64,000 nucleotides of DNA from Bacteroidetes bacterium GWF2_43_63. GTDB taxonomy: Bacteria; Bacteroidota; Bacteroidia; Bacteroidales; DTU049. Made by a program: the position numbers and the translations under genes. Below the pieces are notes generated by a model. That model was not told the origin of the DNA. It made no database searches and saw nothing but the letters and a program-made list of their open reading frames with translations. Positions within the stretch are counted from its first letter, which is position 1. Each line of letters opens with the position of its first letter. Shown in pieces: positions 27,801-35,100 of this stretch. The stretch covers positions 159,155 to 223,154 of the forward strand of contig MEOQ01000050.1 in the NCBI GenBank assembly GCA_001769275.1, in the 5' to 3' direction.

Positions 27801-29253
27801 ATGCTCCGGCGCAACAGGATTGACTTACACTGTTACTGATGTTGCTGGAGTCACGTTTACATGGAGTGTCCCTACGGGCTGGTCCATTAATTCGGGGCAG
27901 GGCAGCAACAGCATTTCAGTTACTTCTGGCGCTGTTTCCGGATACATTTCGGTCATTCCTTCCAACCCATGCGGCAGCGGTATTTCGCAATCATTGCTGG
28001 TGAATCCGGGCACAACTCCCGCGCAGCCTTCGGCAATTAGTGGCGACATGGCTCCCTGCACTGGCACACCGGGTATTGTTTACAGTGTAGCCAATGTTTC
28101 AGGTGTAAATTATAACTGGACTGTTCCAGCGGGATGGAATATAACCGCAGGTCAGAACAGCAATTCAATTACGGTTACTGTGGGAGCAAGCGGAGGATCA
28201 GTTTCCGTTTCTCCAACAAACGCTTGCGGAACAGGGCCTGCACAAACACTTTCGGTAAGCGTTGGAGCATTACCTGCTCAACCATGGATCACTGGCAATA
28301 TAGCACCATGTGTAGGAAGTACTGAAATTTATTCAGTGGTTTCAGTTGCAGGAGAAATCTACAATTGGAATGTTCCAACCGGCAGTACGATTACAGCAGG
28401 GCAGGGAACTAGTTCTATCAGTGTTACAATAGGCAGTCTCAACGGCAATATTACTGTTGTTCCACAAAACATATGCGGACTTGGCACTTATCAGAATCTG
28501 GCCATTATGCCTGTTCCACTAGTAATTCCAGGCATCGATATAGGAATTGCGCCCGGTGTGTGCGATGGTAGTTCTGTCAGCTTCAATCCTTCTGTTTCGA
28601 ACGGCGGCTCCAATCCTGTTATCAATTGGTTTTTGAATGGCTCCATGGTCTATACGGGCCCGACCTATACTTCAACCGGCCCGGTTGACGGCGATGTTGT
28701 GTATGCCGTGCTGAATTCAAATGCAGCATGTGTTTCACCATCGACCGCGCAGTCGGGCAACAGCATTGTTACAGTGTACAATCTTCCGGCGGCACCGGTC
28801 ATTACGCAGAGCAATGATACTTTGATTTCCAACTACACATACGGTAATCAGTGGTACATCACAACTTCAGGTATGATTCCCGGCGCATCCGATTATTTCT
28901 TTAATCCAGCTGCGAATGGTGATTATTACGTAGTTCATGTCGATTCAAACGGCTGCCAATCTTCACCGTCGCCTGTGCTGAATTACGTGATTAGTTTTAT
29001 CGAAGAGCAATCATTTGTGGTGAGTGTTTATCCGAATCCATCGGGCGATGTGTTCAATGTTTCATTCTCATCGCTGCCGCTTGCGGGAATTAAAGTAATT
29101 GTGGTGAACGCACTTGGAGAAACTGTTTTCGAATCAGTCCCGGGTCAGCCATTGTTTAAAATTGATCTTGGAAATCGTGCCGACGGCATCTATTTTATGA
29201 ATGTTATTTCAAACGGCGAAAATATCACTTTGAAGCTTATTAAAGGTAAGTAG
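21886..29253 (+). CDS. Giant T9SS protein: sortilin-like propeller, PKD, 11 PKD-like modules, 2 Ig-like modules
   Basis: The 2455-residue protein begins with a signal peptide (MKRLFTIVVVCLLSFPNLFSQ). Residues about 125-800 form an Asp-box/VPS10-type beta-propeller (NGGTSW, NSGQSW, NNGSAW repeats). A PKD domain follows (about 810-890), then a jelly roll with EDFGASLFAPTNW (about 895-1065). Next come six PKD-like modules of about 79 residues, two Ig-like modules (TGSGLTYQWQLSTDGGTTYN), and five more PKD-like modules. The C-terminus has a T9SS sorting domain (SVYPNPSGDVFNVSF). It should be exported and displayed or released outside the cell, perhaps as an adhesin or a glycan/peptide-binding protein. 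No catalytic residues were recognised. Confidence 0.88.
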   Translation: MKRLFTIVVVCLLSFPNLFSQVVSTPQTGTYRPSALDSSRFAGMSWAEMMSDQSINFYAVRDAFNNFWAGRTPDKGKGYKPFRRWEAMMTPRVYPTGERIVTDAEIMKRYKVFEEQFSVPESSTKSLTGTWTALGSNGAPTGSPSGQPGGTGRVNCIAFNPLNSNIMYVGAPSAGLWRTRNGGTSWAPVNDTFAVVGVSSVVINPLDTSIMYIATGDGDAGDTYTVGIMKSTNSGQSWHYTAFHPSVQGGYLIRKLVMHPTNPDIMWAATNGGVLKTTDGWATYTVSTGINGTFDIELKPGDPTTVYASTYTAVYKSTDGGVTFTAVTLPTPPTNGFLRIAIAVTAAAPDNVYAVCGRNDVSPYTNYAGFGGFYKSTNSGTTFTEVYNETTANHNLLGWSATFNDTGGQSWYDLDITVNPGNANEIFIGGVNIVKSTNGGTSWACNAYWMTGYGYAYSHADHHAFAWLPGSTTTLFNGNDGGIFKTTNNGSAWTDISGNLCLNQLWGMGISTTNSGLIMTGWQDNGLNKLLASAWTHVRGGDGMEVMCTPGTDARLFGSYANGDFYYSTNGGGSWSDITPSASAGGEWVTPIIMDPNSTTKIYTGYTTVYYNGNATPTTANWTTKGTVGGTGNIFRMALAPSASTTTMYVIKSSGVYKTTTLTNATPTWTDVTGNLPVTAAMLSYIAVDQTDANRVYVTFSGYVDGTKVYMSTTGGTTWTNISSNLPNLPMNCVVIDKNSATHAMYVGGDVGVYYKDDTSPTWILYSDGLPNVVVKELEIYYGATQAAHRLRAGSYGRGVWESDLYTPPTIAPSCDFTASATYACTGSTIQFTDMSLYSPSSWTWTFTGGTPASSPLQNPSVVYSAPGTYQVSLTVTNANGTDTETKTSYITIGPNSSPFMEDFGASLFAPTNWKLSGAAWKRANSTSALGTATTSALFECYYFSAGSTGDLTSPSVNLTSLGASPVLNFNVSYRQYTTETDRLQVFISTDCGTSWTSLFDKNGTTLSTGAATTTYWRPAVAGDWRQETIALPAYASQTVMLKFTGTSNYGNNIWIDDIELTTAACTIGDAGTISGTSPVCQGQSGVSYSIAAVSGATSYEWNVPAGATIVSGNGTNSITVDFSTAAASGYVSVKPKNACGYGASSSGGVVVNQLPGTPEEIIGTATVCQGQNNVFFNVPEIWNYLTNQDGYVWTLPAGATIASGNNTDSIYVNFSTSAVSGNISVHGNNACGNGFESPLFAITVNPVPAQPSAITGNTSPCQAVTGLIYSVTNVPGVSYAWTVPAGWIITAGQGTSSITVTSGAASGNIQVTPSNACGNGTAQILAVSVSALPSQPSVITGTGSPCQGSSQSYSVTNVSGITYTWLFPSGWSQSGGGTTNSVTAIVGTSGGTITVTPSNGCGAGTPQTMAVSTSTVPAQPSAITGNTSPCQNATALTYNVTNVSGVTYTWTLPSGWSQTGGGTTNSITVTAGTAAGNITVTPSNTCGTGTAQTLAVTTTAAPAQPSAVSGTTSPCQGATGLTYSLTNVSGVTYSWALPSGWAQTAGGTTNSITVTSGTAGGTITVTPSNTCGNGTPQTLTVSITPGPSISSQPVNSTIGVGGSTSFSVAATGSGLTYQWQLSTDGGTTYNNITVAGSNPTYSGWTTATLSLSVVGAGNNGYFYRCIVSGTCNPSVTSNGAMLSVDGSPAITSQPANVEVCDSDNTSFIVTATGSGLNYQWQLSTDGGTTFNNITTAGSNPTYSGWTTNTLSLTAVDILNNNYQYRCIVDNGVPPVATSNSATITVNDVPAQPSAISGTTSTCQGVSGLVYSVTNVSGITYTWTVPSGWIITAGQGTNSLTVTSGSAGGTISVSPSNGCGTGVAQTLAVSMSAGPAQPSAISGNTTPCESATSLIYSVTSVAGVTYTWSLPSGWAIISGQGSSSITATAGTTGGTITVTPSNACGDGTAQTISASIAPLPAQPSAIAGNIAPCSGATGLTYTVTDVAGVTFTWSVPTGWSINSGQGSNSISVTSGAVSGYISVIPSNPCGSGISQSLLVNPGTTPAQPSAISGDMAPCTGTPGIVYSVANVSGVNYNWTVPAGWNITAGQNSNSITVTVGASGGSVSVSPTNACGTGPAQTLSVSVGALPAQPWITGNIAPCVGSTEIYSVVSVAGEIYNWNVPTGSTITAGQGTSSISVTIGSLNGNITVVPQNICGLGTYQNLAIMPVPLVIPGIDIGIAPGVCDGSSVSFNPSVSNGGSNPVINWFLNGSMVYTGPTYTSTGPVDGDVVYAVLNSNAACVSPSTAQSGNSIVTVYNLPAAPVITQSNDTLISNYTYGNQWYITTSGMIPGASDYFFNPAANGDYYVVHVDSNGCQSSPSPVLNYVISFIEEQSFVVSVYPNPSGDVFNVSFSSLPLAGIKVIVVNALGETVFESVPGQPLFKIDLGNRADGIYFMNVISNGENITLKLIKGK
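25081..28512 (+). repeat. Array of PKD-like coding repeats (6 + 5 units) split by two Ig-like units
   Basis: In-frame units of about 237 bp encode the pattern QPSAITGNTSPCQ..TY.WTVPSGW..TAGQGTNSITVT..CGNGTAQ. Six units run to about 26640, the two Ig-like units follow, and five more run from 27259 to about 28512. DNA identity between units is moderate, so the array is older than the adhesin repeats at 35024-37492. Confidence 0.85.
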
Positions 29254-29269
29254 CAGGTAATTAATTACA

Positions 29270-29310
29270 TAATGACGGTTCTGCCAGTGCGGGGCCGTCA
29301 TTATTTGTTA
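29270..29310 (+). terminator. Intrinsic terminator of the giant T9SS gene
   Basis: taatgacgg (29270-29278) pairs with ccgtcatta (29295-29303) around a 16-base loop, followed by tttgttaaattt. It lies 17 bases after the stop codon. Confidence 0.75.
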
Positions 29311-29424
29311 AATTTCTAAGGAATTTGAAAATTTATTAAATAAATTCAAAAATACTATTTACCTGATAATCATGTATTTAATTTAGTGTGTTAAAAAAAA
29401 TACACAATGATGAACAAAAAAATG

Positions 29425-29455
29425 TTGCTACGTGTAAAAAATGCGTCTATCTTTG
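29425..29455 (+). promoter_or_regulatory. -33/-7 promoter of the ECF sigma factor gene
   Basis: TTG (29425-29427), then 20 bases, then TATCTTTG (29448-29455). The predicted mRNA has a leader of roughly 90 bases before the ATG at 29553, much longer than at neighbouring promoters. Confidence 0.75.
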
Positions 29456-29500
29456 TAACTTGAACTTTTAGTTCATACACCATTACTCACAAACCAACAA

Positions 29501-29552
29501 AAGGAGGAACGCCTATCGGATAAAGTCTACACTCATTAAAACAGGAGGTCAC
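29501..29552 (+). promoter_or_regulatory. Leader with two strong Shine-Dalgarno sequences
   Basis: aaggagg at 29501-29507 and aggaggt at 29543-29549 both match the anti-Shine-Dalgarno end of 16S rRNA. The second is 4 bases before the ATG at 29553. No ATG, GTG or TTG follows the first at usable spacing. Strong Shine-Dalgarno sites are rare in Bacteroidota and rare in this window. Confidence 0.7.
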
Positions 29553-30143
29553 ATGAAAGCCCAACCTATGAGTGATGAACTTTTGGTACAGAAGTATATC
29601 CAAGGCGATCACAAATGTTTTCAGCTTCTCGTAAAACGGTACAAGCGTAAGTTGTACGGTTACATCTATGTCGCGGTAAAAGACTCGATGGTAGCAGACG
29701 ATCTGTTTCAGGAGACATTTCTGAAAGTAGTAACAACGCTGAATTCGGGTGCTTACCGCGAAGAGGGCAAGTTTATCCAATGGCTTATGCGGATTGCACA
29801 CAATCAGATTATTGATTATTTCCGCAAGGGCAACAAATTCCCGCAGGCGTCAACGGCCGGCTGCGAAGACGATGACATCTTCACTTTTATTTCGGACGAG
29901 GTTCCCAATGTCGAAGACCGCATGATAACCGATCAGATTCACTCGACATTGAATCAATTGGTGGAACAGTTGCCCGATGACCAGAAAGAAGTTCTTAAAA
30001 TGCGTATTTATTACGACCTGAGTTTCAAGGAAATTTCCGAAGAAACCAATGTGAGCATCAACACAGCTCTTGGGCGCATGCGTTACGCCCTCATCAATCT
30101 TCGCCGAATGATTAAAGACCGCGAAGAAGTGTTAATTTCATAA
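29553..30143 (+). CDS. ECF-type RNA polymerase sigma-70 factor
   Basis: The 196-residue protein has region 2 (residues about 8-80: LVQKYIQGDHKCFQLLVKRY, DDLFQETFLKV, FIQWLMRIAHNQIIDYFRK) and region 4 (about 130-185: LPDDQKEVLKMRIYYDLSFK plus EISEETNVSINTALGRMRYA). There is no extension beyond the ECF core. It should direct polymerase to a special promoter set. No recognisable anti-sigma factor with a transmembrane segment is adjacent. The next gene encodes a small acidic protein in the same direction, followed by an exported peptidase, so these may be co-regulated. Confidence 0.95.
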   Translation: MKAQPMSDELLVQKYIQGDHKCFQLLVKRYKRKLYGYIYVAVKDSMVADDLFQETFLKVVTTLNSGAYREEGKFIQWLMRIAHNQIIDYFRKGNKFPQASTAGCEDDDIFTFISDEVPNVEDRMITDQIHSTLNQLVEQLPDDQKEVLKMRIYYDLSFKEISEETNVSINTALGRMRYALINLRRMIKDREEVLIS

Positions 30144-30200
30144 CAAAGTGCAATATTGAAAAATTTCGTGCGTTAGACAGATATAACCCAAAATCTGCCT

Positions 30201-30461
30201 ATGCACGAAATTTTTACACCCCAATCCCTTGTTGAATTTCTCTATTCCAATCCCGAAACTCAATACGACGAAGAAACCCTCAACGAAATCTTCGCCGATG
30301 AGTTTTTGTTAGCACTTTTCGAAGAAGAAGCAACTCGTTTGCTGGCCAAATCGGGTCGCAGTTGCGAGCCTTCGAAACGGAGTTTACTCATGGTTGATCA
30401 GATGGCTGCAATGAACTCACAAAATGCCGGCGGACACCATTCTGTCATGTTTGTTTCGTAG
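30201..30461 (+). CDS. Small acidic protein downstream of the sigma factor
   Basis: The 86-residue protein begins MHEIFTPQSLVEFLYSNPET. Its N-terminal 50 residues are acidic and predicted helical (DEETLNEIFADEFLLALFEE), and the C-terminal part is polar. No family recognised, no transmembrane segment and no zinc motif, so it is not a standard anti-sigma factor. It lies 57 bases after the sigma gene and 9 bases before the peptidase gene. A soluble regulator of the sigma factor is possible but unproven. Confidence 0.72.
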   Translation: MHEIFTPQSLVEFLYSNPETQYDEETLNEIFADEFLLALFEEEATRLLAKSGRSCEPSKRSLLMVDQMAAMNSQNAGGHHSVMFVS

Positions 30462-30470
30462 CTTTGCAGC

Positions 30471-31733
30471 ATGAAAAGGATTGTAATTCTGATTTCAGCA
30501 ATTCTTCTGCTGACATCAAATGTTGTGTTCGCGCAGAAGACCGAAAGGCCTGTGCTGCGTGTCGATTTTTACCGCTGCGGTAATTTCAACACCGATACCA
30601 TTGAAATCAAAGAAATGTTTTTTCAGAAAAACAATTCGCTTGACTCAAAGTCGATGGTTGACAACATCAATTATGGCGAATACCGCATTGAAGCTTATGC
30701 TGCAGATGGCAAATGTTTGTTCCGACGTGGCTACAGTTCGCTTTTCAACGAATGGAAAACCACCGATGACGGAAGAATATCATTTAAGAAGTTTGAGGAA
30801 TCTGTACTGATTCCCTATGATTCTCAAATGCAATATCTGGTTTTTTCGATGCGCGATTCGCTGGACGCATGGTATTTTCAGAAGAAAGTAAATATAAAAA
30901 ATGCAGCTAAACTGAAATATAAGAAAATTAAAAATTATCCGACGCAGGAACTCAATATTGCAGGAGCTCCGGAAGAAAAACTCGATATTCTGTTCATTCC
31001 GGATGGTTACTCCAAAAAGGACATGAAGCTGTTTGCCGAAGACTGTCGCAAAGCCATGGGATATATCATGGAGGCAAAGCCATTCAATGAGTTTCCCGAT
31101 AAAATAAATTTCCGTGCGGTGATGGCTCCATCAAAAGAAAGCGGGACCGATTATCCGCATAAGAACATTTATAAAAAAACAATTCTGAATTCGAATTACA
31201 ATACATTTGGTTCAGAGCGTTATCTGACAACATTGTCCTATCACGCAGTGATGGATGTTGCTGCCAGCGCGCCTGCCGATCATATTATCATTCTTGTAAA
31301 CGATGCCGATTATGGCGGAGGCGGGTTCTACAATTTCTACACACTGGCTTCGGCGCACAACGAGCATTCGCCATTTTTAATTCAGCACGAAATGGGTCAT
31401 GGGCTCGCTGGTCTGGGTGATGAATATTACACCAGCGATGTGGCGTACGACAGTTTTTACAACAACCGGGTTGAGCCATGGGAGCCGAATCTGACCACCC
31501 TTGTTGATTTCGAAAGCAAATGGGATTCGCTGCTGATCACTGGAACGCCAGTCCCAACGCCGATATCGGGCGACAACTGCAAAACGACCGGCGTTTTCGA
31601 AGGTGGAGGTTATTCGGCCAAAGGCATTTACCGTCCGGCTTGCGAGTGCACAATGAAATCGGTAATTTACGATTATTATTGCGAAGCCTGCAAAGCAACG
31701 GTACGGCGGACTGTGCGGTGGTATGCGGAGTAA
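30471..31733 (+). CDS. Exported M64 family (IgA-type) metallopeptidase
   Basis: The 420-residue protein has a signal peptide (MKRIVILISAILLLTSNVVF then AQ). An M64 N-terminal beta domain (about 25-145) precedes a metzincin-like catalytic domain with HEMGHGLAGLGDEYY at about 306-320. This gives HExxHxxxxxGD, with two zinc-binding His, the catalytic Glu and a third zinc ligand expected at the Asp. A Cys-rich end (CECTMKSVIYDYYCEACKA) is family-typical. The sequence TAGCTTTG ends 4 bases before the ATG, matches the -7 consensus and overlaps the stop of the previous gene. The gene could therefore be transcribed on its own as a leaderless mRNA. Confidence 0.92.
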   Translation: MKRIVILISAILLLTSNVVFAQKTERPVLRVDFYRCGNFNTDTIEIKEMFFQKNNSLDSKSMVDNINYGEYRIEAYAADGKCLFRRGYSSLFNEWKTTDDGRISFKKFEESVLIPYDSQMQYLVFSMRDSLDAWYFQKKVNIKNAAKLKYKKIKNYPTQELNIAGAPEEKLDILFIPDGYSKKDMKLFAEDCRKAMGYIMEAKPFNEFPDKINFRAVMAPSKESGTDYPHKNIYKKTILNSNYNTFGSERYLTTLSYHAVMDVAASAPADHIIILVNDADYGGGGFYNFYTLASAHNEHSPFLIQHEMGHGLAGLGDEYYTSDVAYDSFYNNRVEPWEPNLTTLVDFESKWDSLLITGTPVPTPISGDNCKTTGVFEGGGYSAKGIYRPACECTMKSVIYDYYCEACKATVRRTVRWYAE

Positions 31734-32131
31734 TTCGTAAGGTACTGCGTTAGTTTAAAGTTATAAAGTTTCAAGTTTATTCACCCATTAAATTATTTTC
31801 AAAAGTGTTCATGAGCTCGCCACTGCGTGTCTCGGTTATAAAGGTGACGTTTACGCGTGCGGCATGCGCACAACGCACCACGCACAAAGTTTTCTTCGAT
31901 TGACGTTATCGTTCAAGTGAAGATTGGTTGATGTGTTTACAAATTACTTTGATACTAATTTTCGCAAAGGTTGAGATTGTTTCCCAAAAGCTCCTTTCCA
32001 TTCACCACTGAAGTTATCCATTCACCCCAGAAATCAGCATGCAGACACAATTGCAAGCTGTTAGGCCCATTGATTTTTCTCTGATTAATCGCGATGCTAT
32101 TTTTACAGATCAAAACGAAAAATCAGATCCC
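31734..32131. other. Intergenic, 398 bp, no gene recognised
   Basis: Nothing coding is supported. A GC-rich patch with a small stem (gtgcggcatgcgcac, about 31857-31871) lies in the middle. An imperfect -7-like word (ttactttg, 31944-31951) has no matching -33 box. In-frame codons upstream of 32132 from ATG 32039 look non-coding and precede the signal peptide, so I excluded them. Confidence 0.5.
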
Positions 32132-35100
32132 ATGAAGAGCTACGTTGTGTCAGTCATTGCCTTTTCTGTTTTTCTTGCCATTGCAATTAATCCGCTTGCT
32201 ACATATGGTCAGGCCACGGTGTTGATCAGTCAGGGCGGGACAGTGAGCGTAAACGATGGCGACATGTTTTACGATGCTGGCGGAGCTGCCGGTAACGACG
32301 GGAATACCGGTTACACAATTACACTGATGCCTGCAGTATCAGGAGAAAGTGTTTGTGTTGATTTCACTTCGTTTATCACTTACATGGATTTTTACGGGCT
32401 TGTGGATGCTGACCGCCTTGAAATTTATGATGGTCTCAACACATCGGCACCGAATATCGGATCGCTTCAGGGAAATTACGGTACGGCATACAATGCCAGC
32501 GGAACACCTTATAATACAGGACAGCCTGTAGTCGGAACAATTGCTGCTGAACTTAAACCGGGTATTTTTTGCGCCAACAACGCCAGTGGAGCCCTGACTT
32601 TTCGTTTTGTAAACAACAGCAGCAGCCAATATGCCGGATGGGTCGGCGTTATAAAAACTTACCAGAATTCATCTCCAGGGTGCGCGGTTTCTATTTCAGC
32701 CAATCCGGCAAGTATCTGTTCAGGTTCTTCAACAACGCTGACCATCGATGGTCATGTTGCCAGCGCGGCGCTCAGCAACAACTTCAATACTTCAACAGTT
32801 GGTACCGGTTGGAGCTCATCACCGGGAACCCTTTCATTCATGAGTGTATTGGCTTGTCAGCCGAACAACGGATACGATACACGCAACTCGGATTTATCCG
32901 TATTCGCATGGATGCAGAATGTTGCGGCACCGCGAACACTTGAAACCGCGGCATTTGACCTGAGCAGTGGAGGCACCATCAGCTTTGATTTCCGCATGGC
33001 TTCCGATGACAATGGCAGCAACGGATGCGAAGCCGCCGACTCCAGAGAAGGCGTTTACCTTCAGTACTCGACCAACAACGGCAGTACCTGGACCACTTGT
33101 AAGCTAATGTTTCCGGGCGAGTTAGGCGGAGGAATCCTTGGCTGCGGCAATTATGTTTACAACTGGAATAAAACAACCGTTCCTATACCTGCTGTGGCCA
33201 TGACCAGCAGTACAAAATTCCGATGGACACAACAGCAATCAACCTCCGGTAGTGAGGATAGCTGGGGCATAGACAATGTGCAGATAACAGCCCGGCATCC
33301 CTTTACCATATCAGTGACTAATGAAACTGCCGGAGGTGCTGTTGTCGGAACGTCCACTACGGCTCCTTTTACATTGTTGGTATCACCAACAGTGACAACC
33401 GTATATAAAGCCACAATCACAGACGGAACCACCACTTGTACAAGTAACGTTACCGTTACCGTAAACAATTGTGCTTCGACATCCTGCGGAACCTGTGCAT
33501 TGCCAACCTGTCCGATCGGGCTGCAGCCAGATTATCCATCGGCCGAAGCCAATCACACCAGCTATTGCAATGTGCCTTCACCTGCCATTGCCGGACCACA
33601 AACGTATGTAACCTATCACAGTGTCACTGTCAATTCCTCAGGTATTCTGGGTGTAGTTGCTTCGAGCTACAACGGTGGTGTTGCCGGTTGTGCTGCCACA
33701 CGTACATTCAAGCTCTATCCGGTCGGTTCATCCTGTTTGGCTGCCAGTGCAATACTGCCTTCAGTGGCCAATGCAAACGGATCAATATATTCCAATCCCG
33801 AATGGACCGGGCTCACTCCGGGAAATTACATTCTGGAAATAACCCATTCTATTGCTGCCGGATGTGGTTTGTATGACAACTGTCAGGCCTACTATTCTCC
33901 AGCCTGTACTCCGGTCGTTCCGGCTTTTACGCTGCCGGCAAGCATTTGTACCGGTTCGGTTGCGCCAACGTTGCCAGTGACATCAAATAACAATATTTTC
34001 GGAACATGGAGTCCCGCATCAGTGAGCAACACAACCAGCGGAACCTATATCTTTACCCCTGATGCCGCTCAGTGTGCCGGCGATGTATCATACACAATCA
34101 ACGTTTCAGCCGGAACACCTCCAACCTATACATCAACGACCGGCAATGTGACTTGTGCCGGTCCCAATTCCGGAAGCATAACAATCAATCCTGTATCATC
34201 AGGAACAACCTTTGAATGGGTCAGCGGGCCTGTCGTATCGCCCGTCCCAGCCGGGAACCTGCCTTCCGGAGCCTCTGATGAAAGAGCACTCATCAATCTG
34301 CCGGTCGGAACGTATTGTGTGGATATAACAAACACCTCATCATCCACGACTACACAAACACTGTTTTCAGAAAACTTTGAATCCGGAATTTCGAATTGGA
34401 CAATCAATAACAGTATTGGAAGCAATATCTGGGTCAGAAATAATAATTATACCGGGGGCACATGTGTTGTGAGCAGCATTCCGTACAGTGTTCCAAGTAT
34501 TCCGAATCAGCCTGCAGCTGTTACCAATTCTCCAAACAGCTATTATCTGCACATTCAGGCAACGAATACAAATCCGGTTGTGTGCGGCTCAGGGTCCTCG
34601 TCTCCGTTTCCGCCACTGAATGCCAATTTCAACGGTTCTGACCTTGCGGCCAATCAAACTGCATTAATCAACAATACGTTCAATACAACCGGATTGTCTA
34701 ATGTAAACGTAAATTTCTACTGGATGGGCGATGGAGATGCAAACGATTACTGCATTCTCGAATACAGTCTGAATGGTGGCTCCTCATGGACTCAATCAGG
34801 ATTAAAACTCAACAATCAGACGACATGGATTGCAGGCAGCAGAACCGATGCAACCTGGGCAAATCAGACCAATCTGAAATTCCGTTTCCGTTGGGTGAAT
34901 AATAATTCCACAGGCCAGGATCCTCCTATTTGTCTTGATCAGATATCAATTACCGCAGAACAGACTTCCAGCTGTTCATCAACGGTACAGGAATGTTTCA
35001 CCATTTCTGCACCTTCATCAGTAACACCGACATTCTCTCAACTTGGCCCCTACTGCGCCGGTGCGACACCTGCTACACTGGCGACAACCGCTACGAATGG

